Origin: Akanthomyces muscarius
Lineage: Eukaryota; Ascomycota; Sordariomycetes; Hypocreales; Cordycipitaceae
Direction of reading: 5' to 3'
Length of the DNA: 64,000 nt
Assembly: GCF_028009165.1 (NCBI RefSeq)
Contig: NC_079241.1
Span: forward strand, 3,100,001-3,164,000
A model generated the notes under the pieces. It searched no databases and was not told the origin of the DNA. It saw nothing but the letters and a program-made list of their open reading frames with translations. Below, one piece after another: positions 43,034 to 56,400 of the stretch. How positions within the stretch are numbered: position 1 is the first letter of the stretch; each line of letters begins with the position of its first letter. The position numbers and the translations under genes are program-made.

Positions 43034-46000
43034 ATGGCGAACCTTCCCTTTCCGCATTCGAGCGCGCCGCTCAAAACTGTCGAGGAGATTCAGTTCGGCA
43101 TGCTGTCCCCAGAGGAGATCAAAAACATGAGTGTCGCGCACATTCTGTACCCCGAAACTATGGAGGAGAACAAGACAACACCACGCGATGGCGGTCTCAA
43201 CGATCCCCTTCTCGGCTCTATTGACCGCCAGTTCAAGTGCAAAACTTGCGCTCAACCCATGAGCGAGTGTCCCGGCCATTTTGGCCATATAGAACTGGCG
43301 AAACCGGTATACCACCCTGGTTTCATCAAGAAAGTGAAAAAGGTTTTGGAGATTGTCTGCCACAATTGCAGCAAAGTGTTGGCCGATGAAGTTGGTCTTC
43401 CCTTTACTCCATAAAGCTCTTGAGCTTGCTGGATGCTAACGTGAATTCTCAGAGCGATCCCGAGTTTGTTCAAGCCGTCAACACCCGCGATCCGAAACTC
43501 CGATTCAAGCGCGTCTGGGCCGTGTGTAAGAAGAAGCGCAAGTGTGAGAACGAGGACAGGCAAGACAAGAACAAGGACGAAGAATTTGCTCCAGGTGCCA
43601 AGAGCGTCGTTCTCGAAGGACACGGCGGATGCGGCAACATGCAGCCGCAGGTAAGACAAGCCGCGTTGCAGCTCAAGGCCGCTTTCGAGGTCACTTCGGA
43701 AGAGGGCCCCAAGAGGAAGGAGACCGTGAACATTAGCGCCGAAATGGCGCACGGTATTCTTCGCCGCATCTCTGAACGCGATTTGCACAACATTGGTCTC
43801 AACTCGGACTATGCCCGTCCTGAGTGGATGATTATTACTGTTCTGCCTGTCCCACCCCCTCCCGTGCGTCCTAGTATTTCCATGGATGGTACTGGTACCG
43901 GCATGAGAAACGAAGACGATTTGACCTACAAGCTTGGCGACATTATTCGCGCCAACGGTAATGTCAAGCAGGCCATTCGCGAAGGATCACCGCAGCACAT
44001 TGCGCGTGATTTCGAGGAGTTGCTGCAGTACCATGTTGCCACCTACATGGATAACGATATTGCTGGCCAGCCGCGGGCCCTTCAAAAGAGCGGTCGTCCT
44101 GTCAAGGCGATTCGCGCCCGTCTGAAGGGTAAGGAGGGTCGTCTGCGAGGTAACTTGATGGGTAAGCGTGTCGACTTTTCGGCGCGTACCGTCATCACCG
44201 GTGATGCCAACTTGTCTCTGCACGAAGTCGGTGTCCCACGCAGCATTGCTCGCACTCTCACATATCCCGAGACAGTCACTCCCTACAACATTGCCAAACT
44301 GCATCAACTCGTCGAAAACGGACCAAATGAGCACCCTGGTGCCAAATACGTCATTCGCTCTGACGGCACCAGAATTGATCTAAGACATCACAGACGCGCT
44401 GCTCAGATTTCCCTGGAGTATGGATGGAAGGTTGAACGCCATCTCATCGATGGCGACTACATCATCTTCAACCGTCAGCCCTCTCTGCACAAGGAATCCA
44501 TGATGGGTCATCGTGTCAAGGTCATGCCCTACTCTACCTTCCGACTAAACCTGTCCGTTACTTCTCCTTACAACGCCGATTTCGACGGTGATGAAATGAA
44601 CTTGCACGTGCCCCAGACCGAGGAAACTCGAGCTGAAATCAAGGAGCTTTGTCTCGTTCCCAACAACATTGTTTCGCCTCAGAAGAACGGTCCGCTCATG
44701 GGTATTGTCCAGGACTCCCTGGCTGGTGTCTACAAGCTCTGCCGTCGTGACACATTCCTCGACAAGGAGATTGTTCAGAACCTCATGCTCTGGGTTCCTA
44801 ACTGGGATGGTGTGATTCCGCAACCGGCTATTCTCAAGCCCAGGCCTCGCTGGACCGGTAAACAGATTATCAGCATGGTCATCCCGGCTGAGATCAGTCT
44901 ATACAGCAAGGAAGACAAGTTGGACAATCCGCTGAAAGACGCCGGCATGCTTATCCAGAGTGGTGAGCTTATGTATGGCCTCCTCAAGAAGAAGTACGTC
45001 GGTGCTGCTGCAGGCGGTATCATCCACTTGTGCTACAACGAACTTGGGCCCGAAGGCGCCATGGCTTTCTTGAACGGTGTCCAGCAGGTCGTCACCTACT
45101 GGCTTCTGAACACGGGTCATAGTATCGGTATCGGTGACACTATTCCCGATAAGGCCACCATCAAGAAGATCCAAGCTCATATCGATGAGAACAAGGCTGA
45201 AGTCGCTCGACTGACTGCCCAGGCTACAGCCAACGAGCTGGAGGCTTTGCCTGGTATGAACGTTCGCGCCACTTTCGAGAACAAGGTCTCCATGGCCCTC
45301 AACATGGCTCGTGACCAGGCTGGTACGTCAACACAGAAAAGTCTGAAGGATTCAAACAACGCCGTCACCATGTCGGAATCTGGATCCAAGGGTTCTTCCA
45401 TAAATATTTCACAGATGACGGCTCTCGTTGGTCAGCAGATCGTCGAAGGAAAGCGTATTCCTTTTGGCTTCAAGTACCGCACACTGCCTCACTTCACAAA
45501 GGACGATTACTCGCCTGAAGCTCGTGGCTTCGTTGAGAACTCGTACCTTCGTGGTCTGACGCCTTCTGAATTCTTTTTCCACGCCATGGCTGGTAGAGAA
45601 GGTCTTATTGATACTGCGGTCAAGACTGCTGAGACGGGTTACATTCAGCGACGTCTGGTCAAGGCGCTCGAAGATCTCAGCGCTCGCTACGATGGAACTG
45701 TGCGCAACTCACTGGGTGACATTATTCAGTTCTTGTACGGTGAAGATGGTCTCGATGCTATGTGCATTGAAAAACAGAGACTTGGCACCATCAAGATGTC
45801 TGATGCCGCCTTTGAGAACCAATACCGCCTGGATCTTGCCAACCCTCCCGAGTGGTTCCGCAAGGACTACGAGTACGGCAATGAGCTGGCCGGCGACAAG
45901 GCGTCCATGGAATTGCTGGACATGGAGTGGGATGCCTTGCTTGTCGACAGACGCCTTGTTCGCGACATCAACAAGAGCAAGATGGGCGAAGAGATGATGC

Positions 46001-48375
46001 AGCTTCCTCTCAACATCGGCCGTATCATTGAGAGCGCCAAGCGCGTCTTCAACATTCGCGAAACTGATCGCAGCAACCTTCGCCCGTCTGATGTCATTAA
46101 CACTGTGCACAATTTGCTGGCCGGCATGAAGATTGTGCGCGGCGCGGACCCCATTTCGCTAGAGGCCGACTACAATGCCACAATTCTCTTCAAGGCTCTC
46201 CTACGCTCTCGTCTTGCTTTCAAGGAGATTGTGTACGTACATCGCTTGAACAAGCTTGCCTTTGACCACGTTATCGGCGAGCTCCAGAACCGCTGGGACC
46301 GAGCCTTTGTCAGCCCCGGTGAAATGGTCGGTGTTCTTGCTGCTCAGTCTATTGGTGAACCCGCTACTCAAATGACGCTCAACACCTTCCATTTTGCTGG
46401 TGTGTCCTCCAAGAACGTTACTCTTGGTGTGCCGCGTCTCAAGGAAATTCTCAACTTGGCCAAGAACATCAAGACACCAGGCATGGCCGTTTACTTGGAC
46501 ACGACGCTGGGAACCCAGGAGCAGGCCAAGAAGCTCCGTAGTTTGGTTGAATACACCAACCTGCGCTCCGTCACAGCGGTCACCGAAATCCACTACGATC
46601 CCGATGTGCAGTCCACCACCATTCCAGAAGATGTGGACATGATTGAGTCGTACTTTATGATTCCCGACGATGCTCAGGACACTATTCACCGGCAGTCACG
46701 CTGGCTCCTCCGTATCACTTTGGACCGCCAGAAGCTTTTGGACAAGGAAATCAAGATTGACGATGTCGCTGCCTGTATCAAGGAGCACTACGCCGCCGAT
46801 TTGGCCATCATCTTCTCTGACAACAACGCCGATGAACAAGTCATTCGTATCCGCACCATCAGCCGGGATGATGGCAAGGATGAGGAGCGCGACACTAGAA
46901 TTGAGGACGATGTCATGCTCAAGCGTCTGGAAGCTCACTTGCTCGATACCATGACTCTTCGTGGTGTCCCTGGTGTCGAGAGGGCTTTCTTGACCAAGGG
47001 CACTCGCCTGGTTGAAGATAAAGACGGCTCTGAACTGGCTCTCAAGGACGATCCGAGATGCACGCAGTGGTACCTGGATACCAGTGGCTCAGCGCTCCGA
47101 GAGGTGCTTGCTGTCGATGGCGTTGATCCTAGAAGGACCTACAGTAACGACCTGTACCAGATTACTGAGGTCTTTGGTGTCGAGGCTGTACGATCTGCGC
47201 TGGTGAAGGAACTGACCAACGTTTTGGCCTTTGACGGTTCTTACGTCAACCATCGTCACATTGCTCTGCTTTGCGATATCATGACCTACCGTGGCATCAT
47301 TTCGGCTGTTACTCGTCACGGTATCAACCGTGCCGATACTGGTGCGCTCATGCGTTGTTCGTTTGAAGAGACTGTCGAAATTCTGCTCGAGGCTGCCGCT
47401 ACCGGTGAACTTGACGACTGCCGTGGTATTTCTGAAAACGTCATGCTCGGTCAGCTTGCGCCGATGGGTACTGGCAACTTTGACGTGTACCTGGATCCGA
47501 AGATGTTGGAGACTGTCATCTCTGACAACTCTCGCATGGGTCTCATGCCTGGCATGCCCACCAAGGAGGGTGAGGGCGAGGGTGCTGCGACCCCTTACGA
47601 CAGTGGCTCGCCGATGGGCGACTCTGGCTACCTCAGCATGGCTTCGCCTGCTGCCGGTAACTTCTCGCCTATCCAGGGTGCTGGCTCGGAAACACCTACT
47701 GGATTCAATACGGAGTATGGTGGTGGCTTCGGTGCCAATGGCTCGATGAGCCCGTACTCGCGCGGCGCTGCCAGCCCATTCAGCACGTCGCCCACATCGC
47801 CGTTCAGCTCGGGCATGGGAGGCTACTCGCCATCATCGCCCAATACTGGCTACTCTCCTACGTCACCCATGCTGGATGGTGGTGCTCGCTACGCCACGTC
47901 TCCGTCATTCAGCCCGTCGTCGCCGTCGTTTTCGCCAACGTCGCCCATGCTGCGACCCACGAGCCCGGCCAGTCCCAACTACAGTCCGACGTCGCCCAGC
48001 TACTCGCCGACATCGCCGACATCGCCGCGACACTACTCACCTACGTCGCCGGCTCAGTTCAACTCGCCGACGTCTCCCAGCTACTCTCCGGCCAGTCCCA
48101 ACTACAGTCCTGCATCTCCCAACCTGCACGGAGGTGGCCCTACCTCACCCTCGTACTCGCCTGCGTCGCCGTCGTGGTCACCAACCTCACCCGACGCGTA
48201 CTCGCCCACGAGCCCGAGTTTCGGACGCAGCCCCGGCCAGCAGCAGTCGCCCACAAGCCCAAGTTACTCTCCCACGTCGCCTCAGTTCTCTCCTCGCACG
48301 CCTGGTCCCTCGGGCTCTGGCGGAGGTTCTGGAACTGGCAACCAGTACTCGCCTAGCTCGCCGAATAATGAGTGA
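43034..48375 (+). CDS. rpb1: RNA polymerase II largest subunit
   Basis: Predicted exons 43034-43390 and 43453-48375, 1,759 residues; the donor is GTTGGT. Key parts are all present: the N-terminal zinc site [14 protein letters not shown], the catalytic loop NADFDGDEM at about residues 493-501 binding the active-site Mg, the bridge helix [17 protein letters not shown] near 833, and the trigger loop [19 protein letters not shown] near 1080-1100. The C-terminal domain begins near residue 1551. It has about 14 recognisable heptads of the form [Y/F/W]SP[T/S/A]SPx, only two exactly YSPTSPS, broken by Gly-rich and SPTSP spacers. Yeast has 26 more regular repeats. Long 5' leader and no close neighbour downstream. 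Confidence 0.97.
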
Positions 48376-51300
48376 TCTGACACTGAACCATATCATAAAA
48401 TAAGGCAAAAAAAAAAGCCACCCGCAAAAGGAGTCGTGTGTTTGTTTGGAAACGAAAAGAATCGCGGAGGAGAATGCATTTTTATATAGAACGAAACCCC
48501 CTTTGCATTAGAGAAGGCAGCATTTGCAGTGTTTGGGGAGGAGATGAATCTGGAGCAGAGAGTGATGGCGTTGCACAACAAAAAAAGAGACGGGACAAAA
48601 TATTTCTTTCCTTTTGTTTTCGTCGTTTTTTTCTTCCCCTCTATAATTTTCAGTTTTTGTTTGTATGTACACTACAAGAGGGGGCACTTGATAGCGAAGC
48701 AGAGGATGAACACCCAAACCAAAAAGAAAGAGTACACATATTTTCAAGAACTGTCCCATCTCGGCCGAAAGAAGACGAGGCAGTCGGCATGACCTCGATG
48801 ACAGGAGAAGATGAAACAAATGAACCAAAACCTGAAAAAAGGAAGAAAAAAAACAAGAATGAAAAAGGCACGAACTTGATTTGTGGCTGGGGGGAACCGT
48901 GCAGTGATTACGCAAATGAGAGAACCAGATTGGACCCTGAATATTGTGTCTTGCTTTTTATGGTTATCTTGGCATTATTTTGATTATTTGGTATTTTCAG
49001 CAGCGGCTATATAGTGCATTTTTTGTAGAGGTTAGTGTTCTGATGACGGAATACATGAACCGTGGAACCGAGTCTACGTTTCTCGTTGCACATGAGAATG
49101 CACTGCTAGATTCAGAGCAGTGGTGACCAATATGCTTGACCAAGAGGTAGAGCGGTAGCCTTTGACGACATGCCCACGGGTTGTGCATGAGAGCACAAGG
49201 CGAAGAAGGCTTTCCGTAGGGGAGGGAGCAACGGCGGTGGAGATGGCTGCGTTGGTTCCGCGAGAACAAGAGCGGAAGTGCGGCCCAGCGTCTGTTTTTC
49301 TTGTCTAGGCGCTCGACAAGGCGTGGCAGTCTTGATCGACGGCGTCGGCGTCCCAATTACCGTCTCTTACCTCGGCTACATCAAGAGAAGAGTAGAGGTG
49401 GAAGATGTAAAAGATTTCTGGGCGAATGGCCCGCCGGAACCGCTGTAGGGGGGGCATTACACGCGAAGACGCAGCATGGCACATCCGCGGACAGTGGAGG
49501 CCACAGGGGCATGTAAGTTGCCCTGCTCGAGGACTACATTGATGTGGACTTTATTCCAGGGGCCTTGTTCTCGCGAGCTCATTACGGGGGACTGCTTCCG
49601 TGAGGCCCAGAGTTGCCCAAGAAGTGCGAGGGGGACGCTACCAACGAGGCTGGCTGCCGGTCCGGCGTCGCCTCGTCCCCTTGGCTCCTGCTGGTGACGA
49701 ATCTCTCTCCGCCACAATCAACCCGGATTTCCCGTTAGCAACGCCCGAGAAGGCGCGCGAAGCTGCTCCGTCAGTTGGCCAGGCTGCAAGGTCCTCTTTT
49801 CACGTCTCCTTCGCGCATGTCTTGGCCACCGCCGCCGCGTGGGGGCAGCGGAGCTGGATCATTTAGCTAGGCTTTTTGGCAAATTTGAGAGCGCACCCCC
49901 CCCTCCTTGCTCTCAGCTAAGAATTCATACATACCGCAAGCAAACAATTTGTTCTGCCCGAAACTAGTGAGCACACGGCAGTACTCAGTCGTTGCCTTGG
50001 TCATGGTTTGTCACATTCCTGCTTTAGCTTTTGTTCTTGAACCAAAGAATATTGGTTTGTAGTCGGGGGGACACAAAGTATCGTGGGCGTTGTCATACAA
50101 AGTCCCATCACATGATGCACTGTGGATGCATGGCGGGCAAGACGGGAAAGCGGGAAGAGACGAGTGCAACACAATGAGGGTCCATTGAGGAGGCAAAGAG
50201 GAAAAAAGCTTTTTTATTTTTATTCTTGAAAGAAAGGGGAAATACACTACACCGGCGGAGGAGGCGTCTTCTAGGCCAAGCCACCGCTGCCTTGAGTGCT
50301 ACGTGCGTGGGCTGGCGGGAAAAAGCCCCCGGGCGCTTAATGCGACGAGGTCACTGGCTCGTTGGCGAGAAAAAGCAACAAGCATACACGACTTGCGTAT
50401 GGGGCTTGCTTTTTCATGTAGTTGAGACGAGCGGAGTTGTTGGGAGCCTCGCTTTCTACCCAATGGCTGACCATGGCTGACCATGGAAGGCATTGGTTTG
50501 CTGCTATACGGTCTGCCAGCAGGGCGGGCACAAAGAATCTGCACACATGGACTGTCTAGGTATCGATTTGCCCGATGGATTTCGCGGGACGCCTCTGCAG
50601 TTGGGCGGCCAGCTTTGCCTGTTCCTGACATGACCTTGGTGTATACACCACGAGAGAAGGGCGCAACAGACTAACAGGATCGCAAGAAAAGGCATCACCG
50701 CCTGGATCTAGTGGATGTCTTGAGAAAAAAAAATTCCGCCCCTTCTATATACATACACCGGCTACAACACGCCCCCTTCTATACCTTTGTCCTGCGCGGC
50801 CGCTCAAAGGTCTGGTCTGGTCCCGGTGTTAGTCGGCCGTCAATGGCGACGACGCCGTCTCGACGCAGCGAGAGCCAAGAGGAGAGACCACACACCACTA
50901 AAAAGGCAAGCACCCAACTCTCTTTCCAGCAGAAAAGAGGAAAAACCAGTCCGCCGCCTCTGTATGGCTGCTTTTCCCTTTTTTCCAGATCGACCCTTTT
51001 TCCAAACGAAGCTCTCTCAGTGCTGAAAACCCCCCCACCCGGTCGCATAACGGGCCTCAAGGCGAAGACCAAACGCCCGCGATGCGTCGGGGCGAGCGGC
51101 CTCGAAGAAAAAAAAAGGGTATCATTTTTTTTTGGGTGTACGGACAGGCGTGCACGGCAGTGAGCCCGCCTCTTCGTGTCACGCCATGCCGTCACAGGGG
51201 GGCGGACGACCGGCCCTTGCTGGGCTTTGCTTCATCTCATGTAGACGGCATCCTGCATAGATGGGCAACTAACCAACTAGTGCGATGGTGCTACCAACTG

Positions 51301-52226
51301 ACAGTATTCTGTTGTGCTTGTCCGCCCCCTTCGTTGCGCTCGGAGCGCCCGACGGACGTGCACCACAGAGGGCAAACATGTTGCACAGCGTTTCCTTTTT
51401 CTCACCTGGATTACTGTCGGCAGTTGGGCGAGTATTGGCCCCCAAATGGCCAAGTCCCGGCAAAGCTGAACATTGACTTCATGTGTAAATGCGAGGGGGA
51501 AAAAAAAGACTCCTCACGTCTTACATGCCAGCTCGACAGTCCGAGTGGCGCACAACGTCCGAGTGAACAAACAATCGGGTTTTCTGCACACAAACTACAA
51601 ACACGATGGGCACCTCAGCTCGTATGCATTCAAGAAACATGATAGGAGAAGCGTTTCAATAGTATAGAAAGAAATTGCATTTTTATCAAAGGATTGTGCT
51701 AGTCTGTCCACGCCTGACTGTTGGAAACACCAATTGCCCAGCGCCAACGCCACACGCCAACTCGTGACTGTGCGCTCGGTTCAATGCACCTTCAATCATG
51801 GTAGAAATCACCGAAACCCGGAGAGAAGGAGATGAGTAAAGAGTGAATAAAGGAGATCCGCCACAAGTGACGCACAAAGGCAGAAGAGCTCGTGAAGCGA
51901 GCTCTCTTACAGAAAAGGAACAAGTATAAAATCAGGTGCCGTGAAAGAAACTGGCCGAGCGAGGGAAGAGAATTGAAGATAAAATGTCACCACTCATTAA
52001 TGCACTTGTAAAAAGGCGATGATCATGTTTGTTGCCGAATGGGGGCATGCTCGCCGCGAGGCTGTCTATGCATGTGCTTCTTGTGTCGTCGTTTGTCGGA
52101 CTGGGACCGGGTTTCGCAGCTGGCAACTAGTTAGCGCATCCCAATCGACAAGCTCCGGGACATTGGAAGAGTGTAATTACAAAAGGGCCATTGATTCAAC
52201 CGCGCAGAGATTCAACCGCGCAAAGC
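48376..52226. other. 3.9-kb gene-poor region downstream of RPB1
   Basis: Begins with the AT-rich RPB1 3' UTR (to about 49000). The remainder has only scattered short frames without codon bias. No tRNA, 5S rRNA, transposase or repeat family was recognised. Confidence 0.5.
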
Positions 52227-52385
52227 TTAAGAGCTCTTGGGGCACTGAGGACGGCCGCAGTTGCCCTCCCACACCTGGGTGCCCTGGCTGATGACAGCAG
52301 AGCATCCGCAGGTCGGCTTCTGCTGAGTATCCTGAGAGGTGCAGCCGCACAGAGTCCACTGCTGAGTGGTGACCCAAACACACAT
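52227..52385 (-). CDS. 52-residue cysteine-rich protein, function unknown
   Basis: An ATG at 52385 opens 52 codons ending in TAA at 52227-52229. Cysteines are at positions 2, 13, 15, 26, 28, 43 and 48, giving the paired pattern C-x10-C-x-C-x10-C-x-C-x14-C-x4-C with two CGC tripeptides. There is no signal peptide; the protein starts MCVW. Support for a real gene: a favourable context (GCCAACATG); a strong bias to C/G-ending codons (ACC, CAG, GGC, AAG) unlike the surrounding sequence; an in-frame TAG 16 codons upstream; a leader of about 230 nt rich in C and T; and a TATA-like element at its head. The CGC pairs could bind metal (Zn, Cu) or form disulfides. I do not recognise the family with certainty; short fungal proteins starting MCxW are known but uncharacterised. 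Confidence 0.6.
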   Translation of the reverse strand: MCVWVTTQQWTLCGCTSQDTQQKPTCGCSAVISQGTQVWEGNCGRPQCPKSS

Positions 52386-52636
52386 GTTGGCGGTGTTGTT
52401 GCGAGTAGAAGGAGTTGTATGTATATGAGGCTACCGGGGCAAGGTAGCGGAAAAGTTGAGGCTTGACGGGGCTTTGCTCGTCAAGTAGGGCTGGTCTTGA
52501 ATGGAGATGTGGTTGGTAGCAAAAGACAAAGTTTTTGAGCCTTTGGAAGAGTTCAAAGTATCTTGTGCAGTTTGCAAGAGAAGAAGAGGAGGTGAGGATG
52601 GTGATGATTGCTTGCCAGAGCAGCAGGAGCAAGGTC

Positions 52637-52645
52637 TTTAAATAT
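52637..52645 (-). promoter_or_regulatory. TATA-like element of the cysteine-rich gene
   Basis: Reads ATATTTAAA on the minus strand, about 250 bp upstream of the ATG at 52385, followed by a pyrimidine-rich leader. Confidence 0.4.
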
Positions 52646-53449
52646 GTGACAATCGAGAAATGAACTTTGGAGTGAGCAGGATCTTGTACTTGCTTGCCAT
52701 ACTATGACAAGTTGCACCGAGCCAACGCGACCACCTTGCTGCAGCTTATACGGGAAGCGGAAGTCGGGATGGAGGCCGGTGGAGGATCTGGCCAGTCTCG
52801 TTTGCCACAAGATTTTTCCACTTGCAGACCCCGGTCAAAGGCGACGCCGTTGGGAGAGGAGCGTTAGTTGATTGCTTCTCTTGTCAATGTTTGCAACGTT
52901 CTTCAAGTTACGCAGACAAGCGTAGGGCTGGGGTTGCCGTGAGATGGTGGGGGCGTGTGCTTGCAGAGTACTCGAGATGCAGATGAAGGACGATGTTAGT
53001 CGCCTGGCTGGGTCGCTGGTTGGGTCGCTCTGGCAAGGATGTCAACGAGTCCTCTGCAGAAAAGAGATATGGAGGTACTGAATGGAGATATAAGAATCCA
53101 GATCAGGTAGGTGGGAGTTTCCGTCGTTGGTAGCCTGCCCTAGTTACGTCAAAGTTGAGTACCACCCAACATTGTCCACCCTGGCTTGCCTGTACTCTTC
53201 GGCTGGTGTGGAGTGGAGGGGTGGCTGCTGGTAGTGGGAAGAGGAAGAGGCAAGACGGAGAAAACCCAGGCAGGACATGCCGGAGAGAAGGAAAAATGAG
53301 AAAAAAGGCAGGGGGGAGGTGAAGCTGGCGTAGCTAGCAGACGGTAGTCCCCGCGTGGGCCGCAGCGCGCAGAGATGATGGCTCGGCGCGGAGCAGATGA
53401 GCTGGGCCAACATCTCACGGAAGCCTCAGCCAGGTCGTCTACCCTCGCG

Positions 53450-53473
53450 CACACACGCACACACGCACGCACA
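53450..53473. repeat. CA/CACG-rich microsatellite
   Basis: An irregular run of ACACACGCAC-type units. Confidence 0.7.
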
Positions 53474-56400
53474 TCCGCCCACACGCATCCTCCACAGGAA
53501 GATACAGGCGCGAGCTGTGGTTGGCAGTGGTCGCAGGATTGTGCATGGGAAACGCCACGACGGGGAGCTGCACCAAGTGGAGAGGGTGGAAGCGATTGAG
53601 CATCTAAGATTTGACGGCCTTGTCCGCTGTGTGACTTGAGACTTGGACACACCCCTCCCGGTGTCTGCTGGGAGGTGTCTACTGGTAGGTCCTGCGAACA
53701 AAGTCACCATGCCTCCCGGTTGGCCAGGTCATGCTGGCCTGACTTTGCCTTGCTTGTCTGCCTAGCTCCAGTGGGCACTGGTAGAGATGCGTAGTGTAAG
53801 TTGGACCAGCGCCCGTCTGGCAGCCCCGTATTCCGGAGGCAGCAGCGGGTATCCAGGCAATCTCTGGCTCGCGGCGACCCGCCAACGCCAGAAGTCGACA
53901 TGGACTTGCAAACTATCGACAAGTTTGCCCAGTAGTTGCATATAAGTGAGCGTGAATTCGAGTGCGCATACATGGAGCAGGGCAATGGGCAGGCAACATT
54001 GGCCCCCACGGCCGAAAGAATGACGACTGCATGTAGAGCTGCTGGGGCTGCTTGGCTTAAGCGTCGCCTGACGAGATGGTCACCGATGCCCTGAGAAGGG
54101 AGGGCACGGGCTGCGCGGCTGGGCTGTATCGAACCAGTAGGCTGGGGGGTTGTGACGAAACAGGCAGCCCGAGTGCGTCATTGGCGACAAGCGAGGACGC
54201 TGCTGTGACCTCCCTGGGCCTCAAGCGCCTCGAGAGGAGCTGTGAGTGGCAGAGACGAGTGGGAGCAGCACAACCCCTCCTCCCTTGGGTGGGCTAGGAG
54301 GCGAGGCGTCGACTAACAGGAGTGACGAGCCAACATGTGGCGCCGGGGATGTTGCAATGCAGAATATGTCTTGCTCTTGTGGTTCAAGGTTGAATTTTCC
54401 AATTAATGGGACAGGCGCAGCCATTTAGCGAGCAGCCCGAGCCATTTCCTGATTGCTGGGCTGGAAGCCGCTGGGGGCAGACAAGATGGCGTTGGTGGGA
54501 GGCAATGCGCGACAGCCATACGCGGACCGAAGAGCCCGACCAAATTAGGACATGTTCAGATACCAGTCACTAGAAGATATTAGTAAAAGTGATGAAATCG
54601 TCTCCTTGCATGATGGGCAAAGCCCGTCCTCGCTGGCGTGAAGGTTGCTGGTACGTGTGCGGTTCGAGGACGACTTAACACAATGGCTTCCAGGTTCTGT
54701 CCGTTGGACTCATCGCCTGGCTTGCATCAGACCATGTCCCTGGCTCCTCATCTCTGTTCCATCCATCCCACAGCTCGCCGGGCTCTCCTGCGGCCCATCC
54801 AATCTGGATGGATTTTGAAGATGTGGTGTTGGTAAGTGATGTGCGTTTGTAAAGTTGACGGGCCGGCAGCTCACGCCTCGCGCGTGGTCGGGTACCTAGG
54901 TAGGCACCTGCTGGCCTACCGTACTGCTGCCTGGCAGTTCCTTGAACATTAATTCTATTTTGACTGTAGGTTCCGTATCTCAATTTCAATTTCTTCATCA
55001 TTTCTCCGAAAAACCACCTGATGCGTGCCGGCCCAGACTGGGGGCTGATGGGATCTGCCAACTATCAACACCGCTAGAATCCTGCCAGCCCAGGTCGCAC
55101 CCACTGGAGCACACGCTAACGCAGAACCCCAACAGCCGGAATACCGCTATTAAACGAGGCCGCGGATGCTACAGTGGCTGTACATGTCCACTGAAGCAGC
55201 CTCTGAACCCCCGAACCCGCTGCAGCCACCAAGCTATGGCACACTGCGACTCCCGCCAAGGAAGCTTCCTGAGCTCTCCCATCAACACTGCTTCTCGACT
55301 GCCGTTGTTGCATCGTGTCTTTTTATGTCTATACTCCATAAACATTGTGCGTATACGACTCATTCCGATTGACACCTATCAAACTCAGACTTCCCTACCC
55401 TCTCTGTCGCAACATATAGTGCTGTACATCAATCAATACGGTAAACGCCACGATCCAGACTCAACAAGCAGCACCTCTCCTCGTGTCGACGCCACATGGC
55501 AGCCGAATTTTACGGCCCCCGAAAGGCATCAATCGCCTCCATTAGTTCGGTACTGTTCTCGACTTTGGGCTTGCATCTCTGCACATGAACGAGAGTCGGG
55601 TCACCTTGGCCTTTCCGGGTGTCATGCTTGCTGGAGCCGCCCAATTAGTAGCCTCGTCAACGCGCACCTTTCATTTCACCAAATTGGCCGAATCCTTTCC
55701 GGCATGACGGCAGGACTAGCTCTTTCTTCTCGACCCCTAATATACGCTCCGGAGCCGTCGGCTTTTTCGTATTGCAGCTCAAGGCCCGACCCGTTGAACT
55801 CACGATCGTCCCGCCGACGTGCTCATGCGACCCAGCATGCGACCTCGAGGCATGCCAACCGGCATTGCATGCTTTGCCGCGCAACCAAAAAAAATTGGTA
55901 CTAGACACCCGCGCTCCCTTTTCGCATACCAACAGCGGCGGCAACAGCGGCGCCGTGCATTGCAGCCAGCCATGCGTATCCGAGTTGCTCGGCTCGTCAC
56001 TCCACTGTAGGGCTGCTTTGGCGCTGCGTGTAGTCGGCGGCCAACACAGCAGCCCTGGCACATTTCTGCAATGTCAAGTGACTCCCTGGCCTAGCTCAAG
56101 GATTTCCTGTTCCCGCATGCAGGGTGCCGCCGTGATCGACTTCTTATTGGATGGGACGACGTCTGTCGACAGCGTCGGGTTACATTGGTCGTTTGGCTCG
56201 GAAATACGCACTAGCATAGTCCGTGACACCAATATTCCTATGCACCAGATGAGAGTCTCGGCAAGAATCCGAACTCGACTTGCCAGAGAAGGGCAGTCGA
56301 TGCGGGAATACTCTGCTACTGGCCAGGAATATGAACCCATTCATCCTTCACTCAACAAAGTCGCTGGACTCGAACCCCGGTCAACCACGGATGCCAGCCT

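Noticed and set aside
56366..56376. GGACTCGAACC, reverse complement of a tRNA B-box (GGTTCGAGTCC)
   Set aside because: The flanking bases cannot form a T-stem and no matching A-box or acceptor stem is present.
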